From the NCBI GenBank assembly GCA_963965975.1, contig OZ014421.1:2159001-2223000 (forward strand): a DNA stretch of 64,000 bases, given 5' to 3'. The translations under genes were made by a program, and so were the position numbers. Shown one piece after another: positions 1 to 10,200 of this stretch (position 1 is its first letter; every line of letters begins with the position of its first letter). Source of the DNA: Xestospongia bergquistia. Its lineage: Eukaryota; Porifera; Demospongiae; Haplosclerida; Petrosiidae. The notes below the pieces were generated by a model, which ran no database searches, was not told the origin of the DNA, and saw only the letters and a list, made by a program, of their open reading frames with translations.

Positions 1-2
1 GT

Positions 3-134
3 CTAGAGATGTCTTTTTTTCTTAATCTCATGATTATAGCTTATGTGAATGCACAAACCTACAAAACATCAAATTCAAGGCAAGTGTTAAGTGTTGTTTT
101 AGTATCAGTATCATTTATAGTATTCTGTGGTATT
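3..134 (+). pseudogene. class A receptor gene fragment (membrane segments 7-8), cut by window edge
   Basis: The first ~130 bases match 5150-5275 of the class A gene at 2103 almost base for base and read in the same frame (codons from base 3: Leu-Glu-Met-Ser and on). The match stops inside the last membrane segment, where the sequence jumps to TTTCTTTACAAAATAATGG, which is intergenic sequence at 6573 in the next repeat unit. The copy has therefore lost its C-terminal tail and stop codon through a deletion, unless the gene beginning left of the window uses another end. What precedes base 1 cannot be seen. Confidence 0.75.
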
Positions 135-135
135 T

Positions 136-1140
136 TTCTTTACAAAATAATGGAGTGTCTAGTCTTATAATTTTAACATAATATTTGTATAATAGAATAT
201 GTATATCAGTTGTCACTATTGTTTCTAATATCTGCTAATCATGTCAGGTTACTTCAGTATTGTGTAGTTAGCTCTTTCCATAACTTCTGATGACACTTTT
301 GACATTACTACTGGTAGTGGTACTAATGTACTTCTTAAAAAATATATAAGTAAATGATTGATATATAGTGACTGACTAACACCATTTATTGTGGACTTAC
401 AAGGATAAACCCATTCACTATATATCTAATATTATAGTTACAAAATTAGACCACACAAATGATGTCATAATTGCAGTAACTTAATTTGTGGTTACTAGAA
501 TTATTATGAAATTATCAAAGCCAATAGTAGACTACTGATGGTTTAGTTGATATGTTTTGAAGGTTTTCTTTTAACATAACCATTAACCATAGAGTTATGA
601 TAGCAACTATTTCTGATAGATTCTATTTCATATGATTCTAATAATAGGTATTACTTATAAACTCTCATTCTCTTTATTGTTACTAATCTATTTAGAATAC
701 TGAGATTCTATATTTCAGAAAAAATATTTTCCTACAATAATTCAAATGGTCTTTTGTCAATATAACTAATCTAGTTCTTTCTCATGATGGAGACTGTTTA
801 TGTTGTTCTGATACTGGAAGAGGTAGTTATGGTGTGAGAGCTAGGAGGTAGACACTCTTATAAAGACGATGATATGTCTTGTCTTTGTTCATGGGGAATA
901 ACAAAACAAATCATAAAAACATGAGTTACTTTATACTTCTAAAGTTATTTATTGTTTATTAAGTACTAGTTAAATTAAGAACTGGCTGAATTTACTATTT
1001 ACGGATTTTTAACCAATTCTGAATGAAAATTAAGCAATGATATAAATTTTATATTTAGTAGTTTTTTGACTTTGTTTATAACAAAATTGGAATGGCTAGG
1101 ACTCTCATAGAATTTTAATCAAAAGTACTTAATGTATTTA
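136..1140. repeat. duplicated class A intergenic flank
   Basis: No gene is seen. Bases 136-640 repeat 6570-7080 with few differences, and related copies lie at 30000-30420 and 44160-44560. The shared block holds ACCACACAAATGATGTCATA and a phrase about 'accatttattgtggacttac'. In each complete unit it lies 250-700 bases upstream of a class A start, so it is the 5' flank of the repeat unit. Bases 640-1140 are AT-rich with no coding signal. Confidence 0.6.
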
Positions 1141-1540
1141 GTTACACTTTATCACTGTGTTGTACTAGTTGTGGAAGTCTAGACTTAAGAGTTAAAGGGT
1201 AACAGTTAAATAAATGACACACCCACATATTGACAGTCTTCTCACATGTACCTTTCATTATTGGTAAAGTCATCTTTATAATCTCTCTTAAAGTCATCAG
1301 GTACATAAGTAAGCTCTGGCTATGAGATATGCATCTGGTGTCCATTTATCTGACAATAACAAGTCTTGAAGATCAGCTATTAAGTAATTTAACTAGAGGA
1401 CCAAATAAAAGAAAAAACAAACTTGAATGATTCGTATTTATATGTACAGAAATAGATGAATGAAACTTTACAAATGGATTCATAGATAAATCAATAGATG
1501 AATAAATAGACATAATATCAATGGACATAATGATCGCAGG
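1141..1540. repeat. duplicated class A downstream flank, displaced
   Basis: This stretch repeats 11725-12110 and 52125-52510, which lie ~850 bases downstream of the class A genes at 7297 and 48.5 kb. Here it lies upstream of the gene at 2103, consistent with one unit's 3' flank abutting the next unit's promoter. It includes short repeated phrases such as 'gatgaatgaaactttac' and 'aaatcaatggatgaataaat'. Small open frames in it are not conserved. Confidence 0.6.
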
Positions 1541-1572
1541 AACTCCCGGGAGAGGTGAAGGAAATTAATTTA

Positions 1573-1580
1573 TGACGTCA
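1573..1580. promoter_or_regulatory. perfect CRE-like palindrome TGACGTCA
   Basis: ATGACGTCAT is a perfect CREB/ATF-type palindrome 523 bases upstream of the class A ATG at 2103. The degenerate form TGATGTCAT recurs in the conserved 5' flank block (for example near 1838, 6913 and 7168). Whether it is used is unknown; one perfect 8-mer is weak evidence. Confidence 0.2.
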
Positions 1581-2102
1581 TAATCGTGGAAAATTTTATA
1601 AAATGTACAATATTAGGTAGGCAAATACAAAACATTATCATGAAATACTTAAATATTATATTTATGGATATTATCTTGAGAGAGCTCATCACGTGCTATC
1701 ATTTAGTGCAAAATCTTAAGGATATAATCTAAGAAACGGAAGTACGTCACCATGTAGATTTTGGAAGTACATGCGTGGGTGCACTATAACACTCACTATA
1801 TAGCTAATATATAATTACAAAATTTGACCACGCAAATGATGTCATAATTGCAATAACTTAATTTGTTATCAATAGAATTCTTATAAAATTACTAGTATAC
1901 TACTAATGTTTAGGTAATAAGTTTTGAAGGATTTCTTCTAATATGACCATTAACTTAATTAACCACTGAACTATAAATGTATAATTATCAGACCATATAT
2001 GTATTCTAGTTTACATACTACATAAATGTTTTGTTTGCTCATCAGTTTGATATTAATTCTCTATTGTTCATCTGATCTTTCACTGTCAAATCTGCAGTCA
2101 TC

Positions 2103-5100
2103 ATGAGCTGGTGTCATATCTATTCAGTTATACTGTATATCTACAGTGGATATGTTACTGCTTCTGAGTATTATGTCTCTGCAGCTCCTAATGGAGTACC
2201 TTGTCCTCGTACTCACCTACCTTGTCATAACCTCTCCTACTATACTGATGATTCTACATCTTACTTCACTGATGACACAATCTTTTACTTCCTAGAGGGA
2301 ACTCATATTTTGCAAGATATGTTGCAGATTAGTGGTGTAATTAATATAACTTTACAGGGACTGGGTCATATAGAACAAGGCTTCCATGAGACAGTTATTC
2401 AATCTACCTCAGTAATAAGGTGTAGTGGTTACACTGATATTTATATACTATTTACTAATAGCACAGATGTTGTATTGAATTCGTTAACAATAGCAAGCTA
2501 TGGATTTAATTTAAATCCAAATATTTTTGATAGCTTATACTTTCTTGACAGCAATAATGTCACATTGGAATGGGTATCAGTCCAGAATGGTTCTGGTAAT
2601 GGACTCGTTCTTTACAATACTTTTGATGTGTTAATCACTAATTCCACATTTGCTAATAATAGAAAACCTAATTATTTATTATCCAATGCATTAATTTACT
2701 TTGATGAACAGGCAAAAAGAGTCTCCAGAATTAATATTGCGAAATCAAATTTTACACTGGGCTTAGGAATGGGCATGACTTTGTGGTATGATAGTGATAA
2801 TGAAGTTGTGGTAAACATTGAAAATAGTGAGTTTTCACATAATAATTGTCAGTTTGGAGGAGGAGTTTTCATTTATTTGCAAAATGGAAATGGTAGTATT
2901 GAGTTTAGTAATAGCACTATATACAACAATACTGCTCAGTATGGAGGAGGAGTGTACAGTTATTTATATAATGGAAGTGGTAGTATTGAATTTAGTAACT
3001 GCAAAATTTATAACAATACTGCATACTATGGATCAGGAGTGTTCATTATTACTTTACTATCTGCTTCAAAGGTTAGGGTTTTTTTTACAAATGTTTCATT
3101 TCATTTCAATAAAGCATCAAAGATGCTTAACAAATATCAATCTGCTATGTTGCTTATGAATATTGAAAATGTTCTTTTTGACCAAATTGATATTAGTAAC
3201 CATAACACAACTGGTTTAGTAAGTATCGATAGCCCAATAATGTTTGATGGACATAGTACATTTGTAAACAATTCTGGCATTTATGGTGGAGGCATTGCTT
3301 TATATGGACTCTCCCAAATATTGCTAAATCAGAACACAAACATATCATTTGTCAATAATCATGCTAGTGAGTCAGGTGGAGGAATCTTTGTATCAAAAGT
3401 TGTTAATAGCATTGACTTAGCATTTTGTACCTTTAATAATCTTTCTTATTATAATAATGGTTCTAAGGCAATGTTATATTTCGTCAACAATACAGCTGAT
3501 ATATCTGGTGATGTATTGTATGGAGGTGAAATCTTTTTTAATTGTATGAACTTTGACTTTGATCACCAATTTCATTACCCTCAACAAACAGGTCTATCAG
3601 TAGTGTCATCAAATCCTATCCAAGTGTGTTTTTGTGAATCAAACATACAAAATTGCGCTATTACAATTTTCAATATAACAGCAATACTTGGAATTAATGT
3701 CAATATATCACTAGCTACTGTTGGTAATAAAGATGGCTTAACAAAGGGTGTGATCAAATTGATAACATCAGATAATTCATCATCTACTATACAAACTGAC
3801 AATACTAGACTAAATGCAACTTGTACCAATGTAACCTTCAAGTTATTAGCAAACCCTTCATTGAACACATCGTATATCATTGTAACACTTGAAAGTTCAA
3901 TCAGTGAACTTTTACATGTTGACTATGCTAAAGTCATTGAAGTTAACATTGAGTCCTGTCCAATTGGGTTTCCATTACTAAATAATGCTTGCAGTTGTAG
4001 ACCTGAACTAAATACATCTTCAATAACTTGTGATATTAACACTCAAATCATAACTAGAGATGGTGATGTGTGGATTGGTTATAAAAATGATTCAGACTGT
4101 CTTATTGTTTATCCACACTGCCCCTTTGATTACTGCAATGATGGAAATATTTATTTTAAAATGACCTTTCCTGATCCACAATGTCTTTACAATCGATCTG
4201 GCATACTCTGTGGACAATGTAGTGATGGCCTTAGTCTCATGTTAGGTTCCAATCAATGTGGACAATGTACTAATAACTACATAGCTCTTATCATTCCATT
4301 TGCTTTAGCTGGTATAGCACTTGTAGCTTTTATCATTGCTTTAAACTTAACTGTGTCTGTGGGTACAATCAATGGACTTATATTCTATGCTAATGTTGTC
4401 AAAATATATGAACCCATCTTCTTTCCCAATGGTCCTGTGAATGTTCTTAGTCAATTTATTTCCTGGATCAATCTTGATCTGGGTATTGAGACTTGTCTCT
4501 TTGATGGTATGGATTCTTGCAGTAAGACATGGCTACAGTTTATCTTTCCAGGCTACATTTGGTTTCTACTAATATTTCTTGTAATATCATCGCAATATTC
4601 CAGCAAAATGGTCCGACTTGTGGGTTCACATGCAGTTCCAGTACTAGCCACTATGATCCTTCTCTCTTATACCAAACTGATACGTACTGTCTTCCAAGCC
4701 CTTTATTTTGTCAATATTCAGTGTAATGGTAATAATAATGTCACATTATTGAGGTGGTACATTGATGCTAATGTCCAATATGTAGGAGGTTATTGTCATC
4801 TACCATTGTTCCTGTTCTCACTGGCTGTACTCATTTTACTTATTATTCCATACACCTTCTACCTTCTTACTATACCATTATTTGAAGGACCTTTATCAAA
4901 ATACATGTGTTACTGCCAAAAGTATATGAAACCTTTCTTTGATGCATATGGAGGTCCATATAAGGACAAGTGTCGTTTTTGGACTGGATTTTTACTACTT
5001 GTTCGAGTTGTCTTAGCACTGGTTGTGTCTCTAGATACTGAGGCTACTATAAGTTTGGATGTGTTAACATCTCTTTTATTTGTTATTATATCAATGTACT

Positions 5101-5498
5101 TCCTTTTGACAGGGATATATCGACATTTACCTTTGGCTTGTCTAGAGATGTCTTTTTTTCTTAATCTCATGATTATAGCTTATGTGAATGCACAAACCTA
5201 CAAAACATCAAATTCAAGGCAAGTGTTAAGTGTTGCTTTAGTATCAGTATCATTTATAGTATTCTGTGGTATTATCTTCTATCATGTTTGGGATTATCTG
5301 TCTAAATCTTGTTTGAAACGACTGTTTGCAAAAATTAGGAATGTATTTATAAAGCCTCAATTAGATCCTATTATTGATGAGGTGGAAGTTCCTTTAATGT
5401 GTCCTGGATCCCCTGCTTTAATATGTGAAACTAGTTCAGTGACTGTGGTATCAGTAGTAATGAGAAGAGAATCACTACTCGATAATAAAGACGACTAA
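2103..5498 (+). CDS. class A PMP-like beta-helix multi-span membrane protein (gene A1)
   Basis: Single-exon gene of 1131 residues starting at ATCATGAGC. A hydrophobic signal peptide (about 1-20) leads into a long ectodomain rich in N-x-S/T sites. Residues ~60-530 carry short beta-helix rungs with Asn-Asn and Gly-Gly-Gly motifs of the PMP/pectin-lyase-like type, including two exact 29-residue tandem units (bases 2859-3032). A beta-rich module with GINVNISLATVG follows, then a 12-cysteine juxtamembrane region (~619-722). About eight hydrophobic segments lie near residues 724-747, 809-830, 842-864, 898-925, 959-977, 984-1007, 1010-1030 and 1041-1063, with the conserved SYTKLIRTVFQ after segment 3. 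The tail ends RRESLLDNKDD. Compared with paralogues it lacks three residues in the signal peptide. Such proteins are known from sponges, often database-labelled as outer membrane PMP proteins; that label reflects only the repeats. Function is probably cell-surface recognition or adhesion (inference). Confidence 0.9.
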   Translation: MSWCHIYSVILYIYSGYVTASEYYVSAAPNGVPCPRTHLPCHNLSYYTDDSTSYFTDDTIFYFLEGTHILQDMLQISGVINITLQGLGHIEQGFHETVIQSTSVIRCSGYTDIYILFTNSTDVVLNSLTIASYGFNLNPNIFDSLYFLDSNNVTLEWVSVQNGSGNGLVLYNTFDVLITNSTFANNRKPNYLLSNALIYFDEQAKRVSRINIAKSNFTLGLGMGMTLWYDSDNEVVVNIENSEFSHNNCQFGGGVFIYLQNGNGSIEFSNSTIYNNTAQYGGGVYSYLYNGSGSIEFSNCKIYNNTAYYGSGVFIITLLSASKVRVFFTNVSFHFNKASKMLNKYQSAMLLMNIENVLFDQIDISNHNTTGLVSIDSPIMFDGHSTFVNNSGIYGGGIALYGLSQILLNQNTNISFVNNHASESGGGIFVSKVVNSIDLAFCTFNNLSYYNNGSKAMLYFVNNTADISGDVLYGGEIFFNCMNFDFDHQFHYPQQTGLSVVSSNPIQVCFCESNIQNCAITIFNITAILGINVNISLATVGNKDGLTKGVIKLITSDNSSSTIQTDNTRLNATCTNVTFKLLANPSLNTSYIIVTLESSISELLHVDYAKVIEVNIESCPIGFPLLNNACSCRPELNTSSITCDINTQIITRDGDVWIGYKNDSDCLIVYPHCPFDYCNDGNIYFKMTFPDPQCLYNRSGILCGQCSDGLSLMLGSNQCGQCTNNYIALIIPFALAGIALVAFIIALNLTVSVGTINGLIFYANVVKIYEPIFFPNGPVNVLSQFISWINLDLGIETCLFDGMDSCSKTWLQFIFPGYIWFLLIFLVISSQYSSKMVRLVGSHAVPVLATMILLSYTKLIRTVFQALYFVNIQCNGNNNVTLLRWYIDANVQYVGGYCHLPLFLFSLAVLILLIIPYTFYLLTIPLFEGPLSKYMCYCQKYMKPFFDAYGGPYKDKCRFWTGFLLLVRVVLALVVSLDTEATISLDVLTSLLFVIISMYFLLTGIYRHLPLACLEMSFFLNLMIIAYVNAQTYKTSNSRQVLSVALVSVSFIVFCGIIFYHVWDYLSKSCLKRLFAKIRNVFIKPQLDPIIDEVEVPLMCPGSPALICETSSVTVVSVVMRRESLLDNKDD
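2859..3032 (+). repeat. two 87-bp in-frame beta-helix repeat units in gene A1
   Basis: The GGA-GGA-GTn junction recurs at 2859 and 2946 with an exact period of 87 bases (29 codons), ending at the diverged TCA-GGA junction at 3033. Each unit encodes a GGV...GSIEFSN...IYNNTA rung. Paralogues at 7297 and 44833 have four and three units at the same place. Confidence 0.85.
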
Positions 5499-5870
5499 TG
5501 CTTGATTTCTTACCATATAATACAATTGTTTTAAATCTATCTCATAAAACTGATTATGTTTGATTTATATAACCTTATTTTTGATATGTAGTTAACAGCA
5601 ATAGCAGTGTGTAATGTAAATTATAATATCATAGAAGTGTTTTATTATGTGCTACTAAATTTACTGTACATTTTTGTTACTGTTGTTATTTTGTTATTGA
5701 GTATTAATTATAAAAGTACATTTTATATTATAATTAACTCTAACTGTTATAAGTACAAGTACTATCTAGTTACATATCAGCTAATAGTAATTAACAACTA
5801 GTGTACTGGTCACCTCTTTTATTCTACTCTACATAATATGCAATATCATAGAAAACTGTGACAATGTTTA
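5499..5870. other. class A 3' flank, no gene seen
   Basis: AT-rich sequence following the stop. It repeats downstream of other family members (26408-26760, 40198-40560, 61484-61830), including TTACCATATAATACAATTG just after the stop and a tract with GTGTACTGGTCAC. A 3'UTR probably lies here; AATAAA signals are not clear. Confidence 0.5.
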
Positions 5871-5876
5871 GGAAGT

Positions 5877-6449
5877 TATTGTTATTTACAATTGCTCCTG
5901 TTCTCACTGGTTGTACTCATTTTACTGATTGTTCCATACACCTTCTACCTCCTTACTATATCATTATTTGAAAGACATGTGTTGCTGCCAAAAGTATATG
6001 AGACCCTTCTTTGATACATATGGAGGTTTATATAAGTCATAGTCAATTTTTGGCTGGTTTTTTCTACTTGTTCATGTTGTGTTAGCACTGGTTATGTTTC
6101 TAGATACTGAGGTTACTATATGTTTGGATGTGTTAACATCTCCTTTATTTCTTATTTTATCAATGTACTTCCTTTTGAGAGGACTATATCGACATTTACC
6201 TTTGGCTTGTGTAGAGATGTCCTTTTTTCTGAATCTCAAGTTCATGGCTTATTTGAATGCACAAATCTACAAAACATCAAAGTAAAGGCAAGTGTTAAGT
6301 GTTGCTTTATATTAGTGATGATAGTATTTGTAGTATTCTGTTGTATTGTTCTCTATCATGTCTGGGATAGCTTGTCTAAATCTTGTTTAAAGCAACCATT
6401 TGCAAAAATTATGAGAATATTCAAGAAAATATCCACCAATTATATTTAA
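5877..6449 (+). pseudogene. class A receptor 3' fragment (membrane segments 4 to tail)
   Basis: This stretch aligns with 4790-5370 of gene A1, from the LFLFSLAVLI-like segment through the last membrane segment and start of the tail. It is broken by frame changes and stops: one near 'ataagtcatagtcaa' (~6035) and another at 'tcaaagtaaagg' (~6280). The 5' two thirds of the gene are absent. More diverged from A1 than the intact paralogues are from each other, so it is an older dead copy. Confidence 0.85.
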
Positions 6450-7296
6450 AAATAATGCAGTCATTACCAGTTCATTTCAAATAACTATTCTTAAAGAAAA
6501 TAATGCACATTAGTTAGTATGGGAACAAATGTTAGATGAACTTTAATTCTTATGTCTCATGAACCACTCCCTTTTTCTTTACAAAATAATGGAGTGTCTT
6601 GTCTTATAATTTTAACATAATATTTGTATAATGGAATATGTATATCAGTTGTCACTATTGTTTCTAATATCTGCTAATCATGTCAGGTTACTTCAGTATT
6701 GTGTAGTTAGCACTTCTCATAACTTCTGATGACACTTTTAACTTTAATCATTACTACTGGTAGTGGTACTAATGTACTTCTTAAAAAATATATAAGTAAA
6801 TGATTGATATATAGTGACTGACTAACACCATTTATTGTGGACTTACAAGGACAAACCCATTCACTATAATTATTATAGCTAATATTGTAGTTACAATATT
6901 AGACCACACAAATGATGTCATAATTGCAGTAGCTTAATTTGTGGTTACTAGAATTCTTATGAAATTATCAAAGCCACTAGTAGACTACTGATGGTTTAGT
7001 TGATATGTTTTGAAGGTTTTCTTTTAACATAACCATTAACCATAGAGTTATGATAGCAACTATTTCTGATAGATTCTACAGTAATATCATGTAAGTTACA
7101 AATTGGTTACCTAGAATAGTTTACTTACATCAGTTTTACTATATAACTATGGTATTCACAAGTAGTGATGTCATCATACAATATTTTCAGCTTATAAAGG
7201 CTGCAGTAATACAACTTAATTATCTTGTTTGGTTATTAGTTTGATATTAATTCTCTATTGTTCATCTAATTCTTCACTATTGAATTTGCTATCATC
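6450..7296. promoter_or_regulatory. class A upstream region with TATA-like box
   Basis: From 6570 this is the conserved class A 5' flank (also at 136-640). Nearer the gene, CTTATAAAGG at 7191-7200 lies ~100 bases before the ATG at 7297. The gene at 44833 has TATAAAAAGG at 44727, also ~100 bases before its ATG, in otherwise similar sequence, so a TATA-type core promoter is likely. The ATG contexts are near identical (atcatcATGAGC). Confidence 0.45.
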
Positions 7297-10200
7297 ATGA
7301 GCTGGTGTCATATCTATTATATAACATCAGTTATACTGTTTATCTACAGTGGATATGTTACTGCTTCTGAGTATTATATCTCTGCAGCTCCTAATGGAGT
7401 ACCTTGTCCTCGTACTCACCTACTTTGTCACAACCTCTCCTACTATACTGATAATTATTCGTCATTCTTCACTGATGATGCAATCTTTTACTTCCTAGAG
7501 GGAACTCATATTCTACAAGATACATTGGAGATCAGTGGTGTAAGTAATATAACTCTACAGGGACTGGGTCATATAGAACATGGCTTCCATGAGACGGTTA
7601 TGCAATCTACCTCAGTAATAAGGTGTAGTAGTTACAGAATTGGTATACAATTTACTAGCAGCAGAGATGTTTCATTGAAATCATTAACAATAGCAAATTG
7701 TGGATGGTTAAGTGGGTATACAAAGTATGTATGTGCTAGCTTACTCTTTCTCAATACCAATAATGTTACATTGGAATGGTTATCAGTCCAGAATGGTTCT
7801 TATAATGGACTTGTTCTTTTCAATGCTTATGATGTGTTAATCACTAATTCCACATTTGCTAATAATAGAAATCCTAACACTTATGTAGCCAATGCAGCCA
7901 ATGCGTTAATTTATTATAGTGAGCAGGCTAAAAGACTGTCCAGAATTAATATTGTGAAATCAAATTTTACATTGGCATTAGGAAGTGGCATGATGTTGGT
8001 GTATAATGTTGATAATGAAATTAATGTTGAGGTAATTATTGAAAAAAGTTGTTTTTCAAATAATAATGGAGGAATCCTCATCAATTTCTATTATGGAAGT
8101 GGTAGTATTGAGTTTACCAATTGCACTATACACAACAATATTGCTGCTGATTGGGGAGGAGTGACCATTTATTTCGAATATGGAAATGGTATTATTGAGT
8201 TTAGTAATTGCATTATATACAACAATATTGCTCAGTATGGAGGAGGAGTGACCATTTATTTAGAATATGGAAATAGTATTATTTTGTTTAGTAATAGCAC
8301 TATATACAACAATACTGCTCTGTATGGAGGAGGAGTGTACAGTTATTTTTATAATGGAAGTGGTAGTATTGAGCTTAGTAACTGCAATATTTATAACAAT
8401 ACTGCATACTATGGATCAGGACTGTTCATTATTACTTTACTATCTGCTTCAAAGGTTAGAGTTTTTTTTACAAATGTTTCATTTCATTTCAATAAAGTAT
8501 CAAAGATGCTTAACAAATATCAATCTGCTGTGTTACTTATGAATATTGAAAATGTTCGTTTGGACCAAATTGATATTAGTAACCATAATACAAGTGGTTT
8601 AGTAAGTATCAATAGCCCAATAATGTTTGATGGACATAGTACATTTGTAAACAATTCTGGCATTTATGGTGGAGGTATTGCTTTATATGGACTCTCCCAA
8701 ATATTGCTAAATCAGAACACAAACATATCATTTGTCAATAATCATGCTAGTGAGTCAGGTGGTGGAATCTTTGTATTGAAAGTTGTTAATAGCATTGCCT
8801 TAGCATTTTGTACCTTTAATAATCTTTCTTATTATAATAATGATTTTAAGCCAATGTTATATTTCGTCAACAATACAGCTGATATATCTGGTGATGTAAT
8901 GTATGGAGGTGAAATATCTAATTGTTTGAACTTTGACTTTGATCACCAATTTCATTACCCTCAACAAACAGGTCTATCAGTAGTGTCGTCAAATCCTATC
9001 CAAGTGTGTTTTTGTGAATCAAGCATACAAAATTGCTCCATTACAATCTTCAATATAACAGCAATACCTGGAATTAATGTCAATATATCACTAGCTACTG
9101 TTGGTAATAAAGATGGCTTAACAAAAGGTATGATCAAATTGACAACATTCGATAATTTATCATCTACTGTACAAACTGACAATACTAGACTAAATGCAAC
9201 TTGTACCAATGTAACCTTCAAGATAACAGCAAACCCTTCATTGAACACATCAAAAGTCTATGTAACACTTGAAAGTTTACTCAGTGAACTTTCACCTGAT
9301 GACTATGTTAAAGTCATTGAAGTTAGCATTGAATCCTGTCCAATTGGGTTTCCATTACTAAATGATGCTTGCAGTTGTAGAGCTGAATTAAATACATCTT
9401 CAATAACTTGTGATATTAACACTCAAATTATAACTAGAAATGGTGATATGTGGATTGGCTATAAAAATAACTCAGACTGTCTTATTGTTTATCCACACTG
9501 CCCCTTTGATTACTGCAATGATGGAAATATTTATTTTAAAATGACCTCTCCTGATCCACAATGTCTTTACAATCGATCTGGCATACTCTGTGGACAATGT
9601 AGTGATGGCCTTAGTCTCATGTTAGGTTCCAATCAATGTGGACAATGTACTAATAACTACATAGCTCTTATCATTCCATTTGCTGTGGCTGGTATAGCAC
9701 TGGTAGCTTTTATCATTACTTTAAACTTAACTGTGTCTGTGGGTACAATCAATGGACTTATATTCTATGCTAATGTTGTCAAAATATATGAACCTATCTT
9801 CTTTCCCAATGGTCCTGTGAAAGTTCTTAGTCAATTTATTTCCTGGCTCAATCTTGATTTGGGTATTGAGACTTGTTTCTTTGATGGTATGGATTCTTGC
9901 AGTAAGGCATGGCTACAGTTTATCTTTCCAGGCTATGTTTGGTTTCTACTAATATTTCTTGTAATATCATCGCAATATTCTAGCAAAATGGTCCGACTTG
10001 TTGGTTCACATGCAGTTCCAGTACTAGCCACTATGATCCTTCTCTCTTATACCAAACTGATACGTACTGTCTTCCAAGCCCTTTATTTTGTCAATATTCA
10101 GTGTAATGGTAATAATAATGTCACATTATTGAGGTGGTACATTGATGCTAATGTCCAATATGTAGGAGGTTACTGTCATCTACCATTGTTCCTGTTCTCA

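Noticed and set aside
4910..5170. Antisense open frames over the receptor genes (4910-5170, 10239-10550, 47693-48004, 50628-50939, 3581-3880 and similar)
   Set aside because: They mirror conserved coding sequence on the other strand and recur only because the sense genes are conserved.
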